Source of the DNA: Palaemon carinicauda
Taxonomy: Eukaryota; Arthropoda; Malacostraca; Decapoda; Palaemonidae
DNA length: 64,000 nucleotides
Assembly: GCF_036898095.1 (NCBI RefSeq)
Contig: NC_090746.1
Coordinates: 53,473,907-53,537,906, forward strand
Reading direction: 5' to 3'
Part shown: positions 22,195 through 31,630 of the stretch, piece after piece
How the letters are laid out: the number at the start of each line of letters is the position of its first letter
Numbering within the stretch: position 1 is the first letter of the stretch
Notes under the pieces: model-generated
What the model saw: the letters and a program-made list of their open reading frames with translations, nothing else
Databases searched by the model: none
What the model was told of the DNA's origin: nothing
Program-made: the position numbers and the translations under genes

Positions 22195-23180
22195 CTCTCT
22201 CGGCAGTTGAGCTCCTGAACATAGAGAGAGGCGCAAAGTACGTCATGCAGGCTGCTTTGTGGCTCGATCTATGGCTGGGATCCTCAGGCTTCATGGTTCG
22301 CTACCATGTCGGCCAGGAAGACTATGGAGTTTTTCCTGTTGTCAGTTACCAGGACTCTTGAGTTTCTATTGCACCACATCGTCAACCTGTGGGCGAACGC
22401 TGTTCTCAAGACAAGGGATACCGTCATAGGTAGGTTCCACAAACAGGTGCCGATAGTGGAGATCTCTTGGTTGAGGAATTCCACCCTAGAGGGTTCATCT
22501 GTCTTCGTTCTGGAAGAGACAGAGAGGGCTGCTGAGCGATGGAGGAAATAGTAAAAAAATTCTCTCCTCCATAGGGCCATGACATTCTGGACCCATGGTA
22601 GGCCTTCCCAATCTTCATGGCCTCAGCAAACACCTTTCTCTACTCACCAGTCAACCTCTAGGTCCTCTGGACCCTCAGACCCTCTCCTCTCGGCAGTTGA
22701 GCTCCTGAACATTGAGAGAGGCGTGAAGTATGCCATGCAGGCTGCTTCGTGGCTCGATCTTTGGCTGACATCCTTAGGCTTCATGGTTAGCTCCTGCGAC
22801 CTTTCGAAGGAGTCGGCCAGGGAGACTATGGAATCTTTCCTGTTGTCAGGTACCCGGACTCTGATTTTCTATCGCATCACATCATCATCCTGTGGGCGAA
22901 CGCCATTATCAAGAGGAGGGATACCATCATAGGTAGGTTCCACAAACAGGTGCCGATAGTGGAGATCTCTTGGTTAAGGAATTTCACCCTAGAGGGTTCA
23001 TTTCTCTTCTTTCCGGAAGAGAGAGAGGGCTGCTGAGCGATGGACGAAATTGTCAAAAAATTCTCTCCTCCAAAGGGCCGTGACATTCCGGACCTATGGT
23101 AGACCTTCCCAGTCTTCACAGCCTCAGCAAACACCTTCCTTTACTCACCAGTCAACTTCTAGGTCCTCTGGACCCTCTAA
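22195..23180 (+). repeat. About 490-base direct tandem duplication in F gag
   Basis: GGCAGTTGAGCTCCTGAACA occurs at 22202 and again at 22692. GGTCCTCTGGACCCTC ends both copies, at about 22661 and 23162. The copies differ by substitutions and about 10 bases of net indel, so the duplication is not new. Confidence 0.9.
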
Positions 23181-23239
23181 GGTGTCTAAGGTGTCCTCCT
23201 TCGACGAGCATTCCATCTGCTCGCTCTTCACCTTGTTGT

Positions 23240-24023
23240 GTAAACGATATCCCGTCCTGTAATAGGATCACCTTTACGAGATTCACGTTCACCCGAACCC
23301 TGTTTACGAGGTTCAAGAAATCTTTCGCGATCTAAACGTTCGTCCTATGGACGTTTGCTTGAGGGCGCTACGTGCTCACTCCATTAAGACTGTAGGTCAT
23401 TGCGGTCTAGGCGTAAGTCTCATAGGAGACACCCTCAATCTAGGGTTCACTGCTCAAGCGCAAGTTCCACTTCGCGCTCCTCTTGTAAAGACACACGAGC
23501 CTGCGCTCACGATCATGAGCTTCGCACTCAGTCAAACACTAAACACTCGCGATGAAGACGATTGCGAGCTAGACGCTCATGATCGAAAGACTGTCGCTGT
23601 ATACGATCACAATCTAAGCGTTTTTAATGTTCTAGATCGAGGAGACCCTCTTCTAGAGGACATTGTAAACGCTCGCACTTCATCCACGCATGGCACTACA
23701 TCTCCTGACCCTCGGACCTCCGACCGGACAAGGAAATGAGATAGACTAACCCTTAGAGAAGCCTTTGTTAAGACTACCTCCAATGCCTTTCAAAGCCTGG
23801 GGTGTCTTTATGAAGCGTTCGCCTATGCAGCGCCCCTCTATCAGCTCTGCTGCACCCAACAAGTTACCCCCACTCGGAGGCTCCTAGCCCCCTCCCTCCA
23901 AATCTTCTAGTGTGCAGAGTGCCCCTTCGGCACAAGAGCTTCATAGGCCTTCTACTTCTCACCTGCCCTCAGTTGCTTGTGAAAAAGTGACCTCTACTTG
24001 CGCTATTGAGCGTGAATCTCTAG
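23240..24023 (+). repeat. Partial second copy of the F gag middle region
   Basis: Shares blocks with 20640-21400, for example a CCTTTCA-CCTGGGG motif followed by AGCGTTCGCCTA near 23800 and near 21180. This indicates a larger duplication or two overlapping F-type copies. Confidence 0.6.
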
Positions 24024-24039
24024 TTGTTCCAACATGGAG

Positions 24040-24235
24040 TACTTACCTCGATCTACTTTCTTAGGAGGATCTGGGATCTCCTCATTAACTGACCAAGAAT
24101 TTTGCGTAGTTCCCCCTCTTTCCGTTACCTTGTCGGGCCGCTCCGGGGCGGAAGGATGCTCGCTCTGGAGCGACCCGGGGTCAGCGCATGAGGCTGCGCT
24201 GCTAGGTCTGGATTGTCAGTAAACGTCTGGGCTTT
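24040..24235 (+). repeat. Left inverted terminal repeat of element B
   Basis: Complementary to 30376-30575 over roughly 190 bases with scattered mismatches. The outermost 15 or so bases of the two ends differ, which is normal for DIRS elements. Confidence 0.85.
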
Positions 24236-24417
24236 ATGCTTGGATATCATCTCGCTGCTCTCTCTCACTTATCCCGTCCGATCACCTTGTGTACCACGTG
24301 TTCCTTTGTGTTCCCCATCGCTTGTATCCCACGTGTTCCTCATCCCTTGTGCTTCTGTTGTGTTCCTCACCTTTCCCTTGTGTTCTTGTGTTGCGTGCGT
24401 GTTCGCTGTCCATCATT

Positions 24418-26958
24418 ATGGAATCCCAGCGTCGCTGCCCCGGGCCCGAAGCTGGTAAGTCTTGTGGAGCCTGGCTTTCTAGGCCAGAGGTTGACCCGCA
24501 CACGCTGTGCTCCTCGTGTCGGGGGACTAAGTGCTCCCCTACCTCCACGTGCCCGGAGTGCGAGTCCTGGCCTGAACTGCAGTGGACCTTGTTCGCCAAG
24601 AAGAAGAAGAAGGCGCCCAAGAGATCTCTCAAGGAGACGGGCCTTACCTCGCCGCGAACGTCGCCCTCAGCACCTTCGGAGAGAGGTTCTCCTTCACCTT
24701 CCCCTACCCAGAGTAGGCGACGAGGTTGCGGGGAAATGGCCCATTGTCGTTCCCCATGAGTGTAATGTCGGGGAATCTGTTGTGAAGTGGCCTTCTCCTT
24801 CATCTTCCCCTACCCAGAGTAGGGGACGAGGTAAGTCTGTTGCGGGGAAATGGCCCATTGTTGTTCCCCATGAGTGTGATGTCGGGGAATCTGTTGTGAA
24901 GTGGGGTCTGCTAGTGTGGCGGAAGTTTGTGTGGTAGACGAAGGCCTGGTGCCCGCGGGACCCGTCTCAAGTGAAGACCCGGTGTGGGGGAAGCCCGAAA
25001 CAGCGCCTACCCCCACATCGTGGCAGTGCTTTCCAGTTCAGCGGGTTCCGGGGTTGGTCGGGACAAAAAAAGGCGGACCACGTGTTCTTTGGACCCCGAC
25101 TCCATTGTGTGGACAGCGCCTAGGACGCCCTTCAGGTCCCCTATGCCCCTATGCGGCAAGAAGAAGAGTTCGAGGGATGGTTTGCCTCTCGACCCGCTAT
25201 CCGCTCACCCCCGGCGCCCTCGGCTACGCTTCCGCCGGATTTCATGGAGCTCTCTACGCTGGTATCCAGAACAAGGACCCCTAGAAGACTCGTGATAGAG
25301 TCAGAGGACTCAGACAGCTTTTTCCTCGGACAGCTACTCCACCTACAGCTCTTTCTCATCGGAAAGCTCTAGCGACCGGGACTCCAGGAGGAAGCGGAAT
25401 AGGTCCAGGAGGAGGAGAGCTAGCTCCCACGCCAGCAAGGCCAAGAAGAGGTCGAAGTCCTCGAGGAGGAAATACAAGAAGAGGAGATAAATCACAGTGG
25501 TTCGCCACCGTCGTGAATCGAGCGAGACGGCTGCCGCTCCATTGCCTGCCTCGGTGGCTGCTGGAGCCGCTTCCGTACCCTTGCCCAGTGTCTCTTCGGC
25601 TCCGCCCGCTCGTCGGGTGCAGCCGTTGGCACACTTCCAGTTGCCCTTTCCTGGCAAGTCAGTGGCTCCATCGGTGCGACGGGACCTTCCGCAGATGGGA
25701 CCCAGCGGCTCCGCTCCCAGCCATTTCGTCGCAGCGGCTCCGGCTAAGTTACGGAGCACGCCGCTACCACGACCATCGAACAGCGCCATCCGGGTTCCCC
25801 CGGGAGGGGATAAACCCATGACGGCTCCCCCTACCCCGGCGGCTCTACCTGCGGAGGAGGCAGCCGCTCCATCAACCCGCCAAGAGGGGAGAGATGCCTC
25901 CGCTCCCACGGATCCCTCTGTGTTCGATGCGACTTCCGACACGGAGGTGCAGATAGTGGAGGAGTTGTTGGGCACAGGCGAGTGCTCTCCAGACGAAGTC
26001 TCATCTTACTGGAAAGTTCTGGCCCTTATTCGACACCACCATAGATTGGACGAGCCTCAGCCGCGTCGGTACAAGCTTGGCTGTCAGGTCTGGGCAGGAT
26101 GGTTGACAATCCTGTCCAGCAGAAACCATCCCTGACCCTACCTTTAGCGCCCGACGTTGCCCTGGCGATGGAACATGTAGATCGTTTCGTGTCAGGTCCG
26201 AAGAACTCGCTGAGAGCCCAGGGTTCCTTCAAGCTCCTGCCGGGCCTTAGAACCCAAAAGACGTTCTACGTGCCAGACGGTCGGCACTCAGGGCCCCGCA
26301 CAGTAGAAGAGGCTGTCGCTACCTTGAACCAGGGCAACACCGATGAACGGAGCCTGAACGCACCGGTGGTGTTCTCGCAATCAGAGGCCGCCATGATGGA
26401 GGACACCTCGCAAGACATAGTGAACGTAACCTCATGGCTGGACTGGTGAGCGTGCACCCTAGCAGGTTTCCAGCTGGCGCACGACCTGTCGGTGCCGGAG
26501 AATCAGGCCCTGTTACAGGAACTAATCCGCTTAGGGGCAAGGCGATGAAGTTCCTCACCTTCCAGTCCCTTACCCAGACAGCTAACTGGGTTCTGAGAAG
26601 GGACAGGGTGTTGAACAGGCTGCCCTGTAGGCTCCCCGAGAGGGAAGCAGAATTCTTAAGGAACTCCCCTGTCTGGTTCAAGACCGTGTTCCCCCTTCAG
26701 GCAGTAGAGAAGGTCGGGAAGTTGAAGAGTTCGGCCGAACCCAGACAACAGGTGACAAGGCGGCCCTCAATTAGAAGAGCGGCAACAGATGGGGCCTACC
26801 AGCCTACGCCTCCAGCTAGGCAGGAGGCCTCCTCCTCTTCCTGGCACCAATCCCCATGGCCCTCCAGAAGGAGTGGTGCCCAACCTCAGGCCTCCTTTAG
26901 ACCTAAGTACTCAGGGTCAGGGAGAGGCCGCTCCAACCGTCTCCCTAGAAGGAGATAG
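24418..26958 (+). pseudogene. gag: DIRS gag-like gene, element B (broken)
   Basis: ATG 24418 opens MESQRRCPGPEAGKSC with PHTLCSSCRGTKC and CPEC. A tandem duplication of about 110 bases at 24697-24905 disrupts the frame. Later parts are recognisable in other frames: EEEFEGWF near 25160, TGECSPDEVSSYWKVLALI near 25975, VTSWLDW ending in TGA at 26447, and the conserved tail AMKFLTFQSLTQTANWVLRR to GRGRSNRLPRRR at 26958. An Arg/Ser-rich segment lies near 25380-25490. Length and order match gag of A and E. At least four lesions make it non-functional. Confidence 0.85.
24697..24905 (+). repeat. About 110-base tandem duplication in B gag
   Basis: CTTCCCCTACCCAGAGTAGG starts both copies (about 24697 and 24808), and TCTGTTGTGAAGTGG ends both. 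A and E have one copy. The duplication is out of frame. Confidence 0.9.
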
Positions 26959-28882
26959 GGAGAGAGGCCCCCTACGCCTTTCCTAGCCTCAGGTGGGGGG
27001 ATGCCTCAAACAGTATTCTCAAGTATGGTGGGACAACGGAGCGGATCCGTGGACGGTGACAGTCCTCAGGGAGGGATACAGGATTCCCTTCCTGTCAGAA
27101 CCGCCCCCGCTGATCCCCGAACATCGGGCGGAGTGGCTGGCACCCAAAGACACGGAGAAGAGAGCAGCCCTGCAAGCAGAAGTGGAAGTCATGTTGAGCA
27201 AGGGAGCCCTACAGCCTGTCCACGAGCCTTCTCTGGGTTTCTACAGCAGGCTCTTCCTGGTGGAGAAAGCGACGGGAGGTTGGAGGCCAGTCATCGACCT
27301 CTCGGCTCTGAACAAGTTCATCAAGAAGACCCCCCTTCAAAATGGACACGTCGAAGTCAGTGCTGGCAGCCTTGAGAGAAGGGAATTTCATGATGTCCCT
27401 GGATCTCAAGGATGCTTATTTTCAAATCCCTGTACACCCCTCCAGCAGGAAGTTCCTCAGAGTATGGTGGGGTTCTCAGACCCTTCAGTTCAAGACCCTC
27501 TGCTTCGGCCTGTCGACGGCTCCACAAGTGTTCACGAGGGTGTTTGCCCTGGTTTCAGCCTGGGCACATGAACAGGGCATCAGGCTGATCAGGTACCTCG
27601 ACGACTGGTTGCTGCTTTCAGCTTCAGAGGCAGTCTTAAAGAATCAAGGCGCACTTTTGCTGCAGTTCTGCAAGGAGCTCGGGATTACGATCAACCTCGA
27701 GAAGTCCCAGTTAGTCCCCACCACCAGGATGACATACCCGGGGATGGTCCTAGACTCCCACCTGGCGAGAGCCTTCCCTTCCCAGGAGAGGTTGGACAAC
27801 CTAGACCAAGTGATTCACCCGTTTCTAGCAGGCACTCCAGTGAGAGCCAAGGATTGGCAGAGGCTAGTGGGTCACCTGGTCTCGGAAAAATTGGTCCCAC
27901 AAGGCAGGCTCAAGCTAAGACCAATCCAGTGGAACCTGAAGGATCTCTGGTGTCAGTGGAGGAGTCCCCGCAGAAGATAGTCAAGGTGTCCCCGTTCTCC
28001 AAGGACACGCTCCTCTGGTTGTCCGACAGGAGGTACCCGCTGAAAGGAATCCCGTTCGCCTCTGTTCCTCCGGAGAGGCTGCTCTTCACGGACGCATCGA
28101 AAGAGGGGTGGGGAGCTCATCTCCTCGAAGAAACAGCAGAGGGAAAATGGTCAGTGGAGGAAAGGACCCAGCATATCAATCTCTGCTAGAGCTCATGGCT
28201 GTACAAAAGGCCCTGGCCACATTTGCCCGTCTCCTCCGAGGAAACTCGGTGGCACTCGTGCGACAACGCCACAGTGGTGGCGTACATCAAGAAGCAGGGA
28301 GGCCTAAGGTCAAGGGAACTGTGCGACGTCACGGCTCCGATCCTGGAATGGTCCGAAAGGAACCACATTCTGCTTACAGCCAGGTTCATTCCGGGAAAGA
28401 GAAACGTCCTGGCCGACGGCCTCAGCAGGACAGGTCAGGTGGTAGGGTCAGAATGGTCTCTTCATCCACAGGTGGCACAGGAAGTTCTCCAGCGTTGGGG
28501 CTCCCCAGTGATAGACCTGTTCGCCACAAGACTCAATGCACAGCTTCCCGTATTATGCTCCCCGGTACCAGATCCGACAGCAGCGTTCGAAGATGCCTTC
28601 CAGCACTCGTGGGACAGCCTCATCATTTACGCCTTTACCCCCTTCGGGATCATCAGGCCGGTGCTCAACAGGCTAAGGCAATCGAGTTCCACAAAGATGA
28701 CTTTGGTAGCGCCCTGGTGGCCGAAGAGGGAGTGGTTCGCTGATCCTCAGGACCTGTCCACCCTTCCTCCGTGGCCCCTTCCGGCAAGAGAAGACCTACT
28801 AAGTCAGCCTCACTTCCGAAGGCTACACGAAAACCTCCAGGGCCTGAGGCTACACCCGTGGAGGTTATCAAGCGCCTGCTAA
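26789..28882 (+). pseudogene. DIRS RT-RNase H-methyltransferase-like gene, element B
   Basis: The frame overlaps the gag end, with a stop at 26984-26986 where A stays open. RT is recognised from CLKQYSQVWWDNGADPW, then ATGGWRPVIDLSALNKF. A one-base insertion near 27335 shifts the frame; SLDLKDAYFQIPVHPSSRKF and YLDD (about 27594-27605) follow. More shifts near 27880 and 28190 separate the RNase H pieces LLFTDASKEGWGAHLL and SCDNATVVAYIKKQGG. The last part, DLFATRLNAQLPVLCSPVPD then YAFTPF, is the methyltransferase-like region. Catalytic RT residues remain, but the gene is multiply broken. Confidence 0.9.
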
Positions 28883-29870
28883 GGAAAGAGGGTTTCTCGG
28901 ATAAGACTGCTGCCAGGATGTCGGGGTATCTCCGGAAGTCCTCGTGCGTTGTGTACCAGGCCAAATGGGTCACATTTGTTAAATGGTGTGTCACTCAGAA
29001 TCTGCGGCCTTAGACGCATCGGTCCACAGTATTGCAGACTTCCTAGTTCACCTGAGGGACGACCTGGGAGTCTCCATTCCAGCCATCAAAGGAGTCCGTG
29101 CAGCACTGGGCTAGGTTTTCCAACCTAGGGGCTTATCGCCACATTTCTAAGCTTATCAGAAGTTTTGAACAGTCTTGTGACCCCCGCTCCTCAAGGGTTC
29201 CCCAGTGGGATGTAGCCAAGGTCCTCAGGGCTCTCTCGAGACCCCCCTTCGAGCCTCTTAAAGACATCATAGACAAGGACCTCACCCTCAAGGGTGTATT
29301 CTTGCTAGCCCTTGCCTCTGCCAAACGGGTGAGTGAACTCCACGGCTTGTCCTTCGAAGTTTCACACTCGAAAGGGTGGAAGGATATGTCGTTTAGGTTC
29401 TTACCAGAATTCGTGGCGAAGACCCAGAACCCAGCAATTGTGGACCCTAGGTTCGAGGAATTCTTTCTCCAGCAATTCCGCGCTCGGACAACCCGGAAGA
29501 CCTGCTTTTGTGCCCTGTGAGGACTATCAGGAAATATCTCAATAGGACATCCAAACTCAGACCAGCTATCAAGAGTTTGTTCGTATCCTCAGGCCCAGTC
29601 AAAAAGGCAGTTTCTAAGAATACTATATCTTTCTGGCTCTTACAGGTTATCAAAAGGGCTTCCGAGAGTGATAGCTCCACGGTTCCTGGGACCCCGAGAC
29701 CCCATGATATTAGGGGCCTTAGCACGTCCTTGGCCTTTGACACTAACATGGCAGTGGGCCAAATCTTACGTGCGGGCACTTGGGCCAGACAATCCACCTT
29801 TACAGCCCATTACCTGAAGGATTGTACAGTACAAGAAAGTCCCTGGATGCCTTCTCCATTGGGCCAGTAA
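28830..29870 (+). pseudogene. Tyrosine recombinase, element B (broken)
   Basis: It starts in the -1 frame relative to RT around VEVIKRLLRKEGFSDKTAAR. Stops or shifts occur at about 29011, 29090 and 29515. The catalytic set is present across frames: Arg-I in LASAKRVSELHGLSFE, the HxxR box in PRPHDIRGLSTSLAF, and the Tyr in STFTAHYLKD near 29810. These are the marks of the DIRS-type integrase related to lambda-type recombinases. It would join a circular DNA copy to the target. The frame breaks rule out a full protein. Confidence 0.9.
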
Positions 29871-30215
29871 TTTCAGCTATGCAGCAAGTTTAGTAGTTTT
29901 GGGCCCCGGGTAGCCCGTGGGAAGTAATCGCAAGCGACACAGGTTCCTCCTTATTCCCCCCTTCCTTGCTACCCTCTCCCTTATCCCACCCTTTTTCCTA
30001 TCCTCCTTCCATGTGAGAGATGGACGTTGAGGAACACCATGTCTGGATTATAATTAAAGGTGACTTGTAAATAAGGTAGACATTTGCTTGCTTTCCCCTG
30101 CTCTCCTAACTCTCCACTTGGCAGTCTAGACCTAGCCTCCTATCTAGGTCTTGTACCCCAGGATGTTATGATATATTCCGGACTGTAAGCCACTCCCTCC
30201 TCCTAAGGTGTAAGT

Positions 30216-30316
30216 CTCCTAAGAAATTAGTTCGAGGTAAGTACTCCGTGTTGGAACAAATCACAAATTTTAAGTAATTTGTATTTTTCCTAACAGTACT
30301 TACCTCGAACTACTTT
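30216..30316 (+). repeat. Internal complementary region (ICR) of element B
   Basis: Reads as the complement of the left outer end (ending CCGTGTTGGAACAA) joined directly to the complement of the right outer end (ATCACAAATTTTAAGTAATT). This is the DIRS-1 ICR arrangement, thought to template joining of the ends in a circular intermediate. Confidence 0.92.
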
Positions 30317-30375
30317 CGGGTTATGACCCACCCATCCTGCCCTGAGTATCTTACAGGAGTTTGAGGAGGACTTAA

Positions 30376-30575
30376 ACATATGCTTACTGACGATCCAGAC
30401 CTAGCAGCGCAGCCTCACGCGCTGACCCTGGGTCGCCCCAGGTCGAGTATCCTTCCGCCCCGGAGTGCCCCGACAAGGTAACGGAGAGAGGGGAACTACG
30501 CAAAATTCTTGGTCGGTTAATGAGGAGATCCCAGATCCTCCTAAGAAAGTAGTTCTTGGTAAGTACTGTTAGGAA
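30376..30575 (+). repeat. Right inverted terminal repeat of element B
   Basis: Inverted copy of 24040-24235. It carries the complement of the GGATCTGGGATCTCCTCATT block. Confidence 0.85.
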
Positions 30576-30602
30576 AAATACAAATTACTTAAAATTTGTG
30601 AT

Positions 30603-30664
30603 ATTCCCCTCGTGAGTCGCGCGAGATCCACGCGCTCTTTTGAAGCGTTTGCTCCAAAACAGCA
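30603..30664 (+). mobile_element. Short continuation of element F after B
   Basis: CCTCGTGAGTCGCGCGAGAT resembles the F gag repeat at 21365 (TGCTCGTGAATCGCGCCAGA). F therefore probably resumes for about 60 bases before a LINE begins. Confidence 0.55.
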
Positions 30665-30911
30665 CCATGTATAACAGTCATTTTTTTACCTTGAAAAGGC
30701 ATATGATACTGCATGAAGATATGGTATACTTAAAGGTATTCATAATTTAGGATTGAGAGGAGAGCTACCCTTGTTCATTCAAGCATTTGTTTCACATAGA
30801 TTTTTTCAAGTTAGAGTTGGTGAAACTCTGTCATAGATGAAATGTCAGGAAGAGGGAGTTCTCCAGGGTAGTGTGCTAAGTGTAACCCTATTTGCACTAT
30901 GCATAAATGAG
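30665..30911 (+). pseudogene. Jockey-like LINE, 5' segment (RT)
   Basis: Reads YLEKAYDTA then RYGILKGIHNLGLRGELPLF, SHRFFQVRVGETLS and EGVLQGSVLSVTLFALCINE. These are RT blocks B to the start of C of a Jockey-like LINE. Stops interrupt the frame. At 30911 it passes into an RTE-like LINE. The missing continuation (FIDDLSISFAGA) appears at about 39040, so the two parts are one split element. The 5' end of the LINE is truncated. Confidence 0.8.
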
Positions 30912-31249
30912 TGTTGTAATTCAAGGGGTACAAGTTTGTTGAGTGTAGTTGGAAAAGTGTAAGGTAGAGTACTGATTAATAGGATTAAGGATAAAACAGA
31001 GAATGCAATCTTAGAAGTACAGGGTGGTTTTAGAAGAGGAAGGGGTTGTATGAATCAGATTTTTACAGTCAGGCAGATATGCGAGAAAATTTAGCAAAAG
31101 GTAAGGAGTTGTATGTTGAGTTTATGGATCTGGAGAAAGCGTATGATAGAGTTGATAGGGAAGCAATGTGGAATGTGATGAGGTTATATGGAGTTGGTGG
31201 AAGGTTGTTGCAAGCAGTGAAAAGTTTCTACAAAGGTAGTAAATTATGT
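30912..31249 (+). pseudogene. RTE-like LINE, 5' segment (RT)
   Basis: Starts within the NSRGTSLLSVVGKV block (5'-truncated). It continues GRVLINRIKDKTENAILEVQ, GGFRRGRGCMNQIFTVRQI and, after a frameshift, FMDLEKAYDRVDREAMWNVM and AVKSFYKGSKLC. These are RTE-type RT blocks. The reading is cut at 31249 by DIRS element C, and resumes in frame at 37770. There is a stop in the VGKV block (TAA), and one frameshift. Confidence 0.85.
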
Positions 31250-31262
31250 TTTTCAATATTAA

Positions 31263-31435
31263 ACTTAGCCGGTGATTATATAAGCTGCAGCTCTGCTGCC
31301 CGACAGAAAAACTCTACGTTCAAAATCCGCCAGCGATCGCTATGCAGGTAGGGGGTGTACTTCAACAGCGCCATCTGTCGAGCAGGTACTCAGTACTCAA
31401 TGTAAACACAGAACTCAATTTTCTCTCTGTCGTGC
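31263..31435 (+). repeat. Left inverted terminal repeat of element C
   Basis: Complementary to 37567-37740. In the central 140 bases I found no mismatch by eye, for example TCGAGCAGGTACTCAGTACT and its complement. Confidence 0.92.
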
Positions 31436-31630
31436 CACCGGCAAGACCTACTAAATTCGCTGTTGCTTACTGGATTGGTTTTCACATATTTTGGTGAAGT
31501 ACACATTTCTAGTTTTGAGCTTTCGCTTTGCAGACGTTATCTTCAATACATCCTTGCATTCTTTTATTGATTTTGGATTATTTGTTGACGAGTTTGGATA
31601 GATTTTGAATTCCCCTTTGACTAATTCAAA

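Larger units (their letters stand above)
19830..24023 (+). pseudogene. gag: DIRS gag-like region, element F (degraded, duplicated)
   Basis: It begins near CCTTCATGTC, which aligns with the gag start of element G, and carries CPTCRGYRCEQGSACAECRE and WTASQWEKFG. Frames then change repeatedly. An Arg/Ser-rich segment (RSRAKSRPRSR) is found near 20790. A block with IQEGKDMVLDEILETQK lies at about 21930-21990, matching gag blocks in G and H. The 22195-23180 part is a 490-base tandem duplication, and 23240-24020 partly repeats 20640-21400. No RT is seen before element B interrupts at 24024. Element F seems reduced to gag. I do not know the function of the middle part. Confidence 0.75.
24024..30602 (+). 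mobile_element. DIRS element B (both ends present)
   Basis: A 6.58 kb DIRS-1-like element inserted in F. The left end is TTGTTCCAACATGGAG and the right end is AAATTTGTGAT. It has left and right inverted repeats and an ICR at 30216-30316. The ORFs are gag, RT-RNase H-methyltransferase-like and tyrosine recombinase, all with several frame breaks. No obvious target-site duplication is seen, as expected for recombinase-mediated insertion. Not capable of autonomous movement as read. Confidence 0.92.

Noticed and set aside
22195..23180. CRISPR-like or satellite array
   Set aside because: There are only two long diverged copies within gag, with no short regularly spaced repeats.
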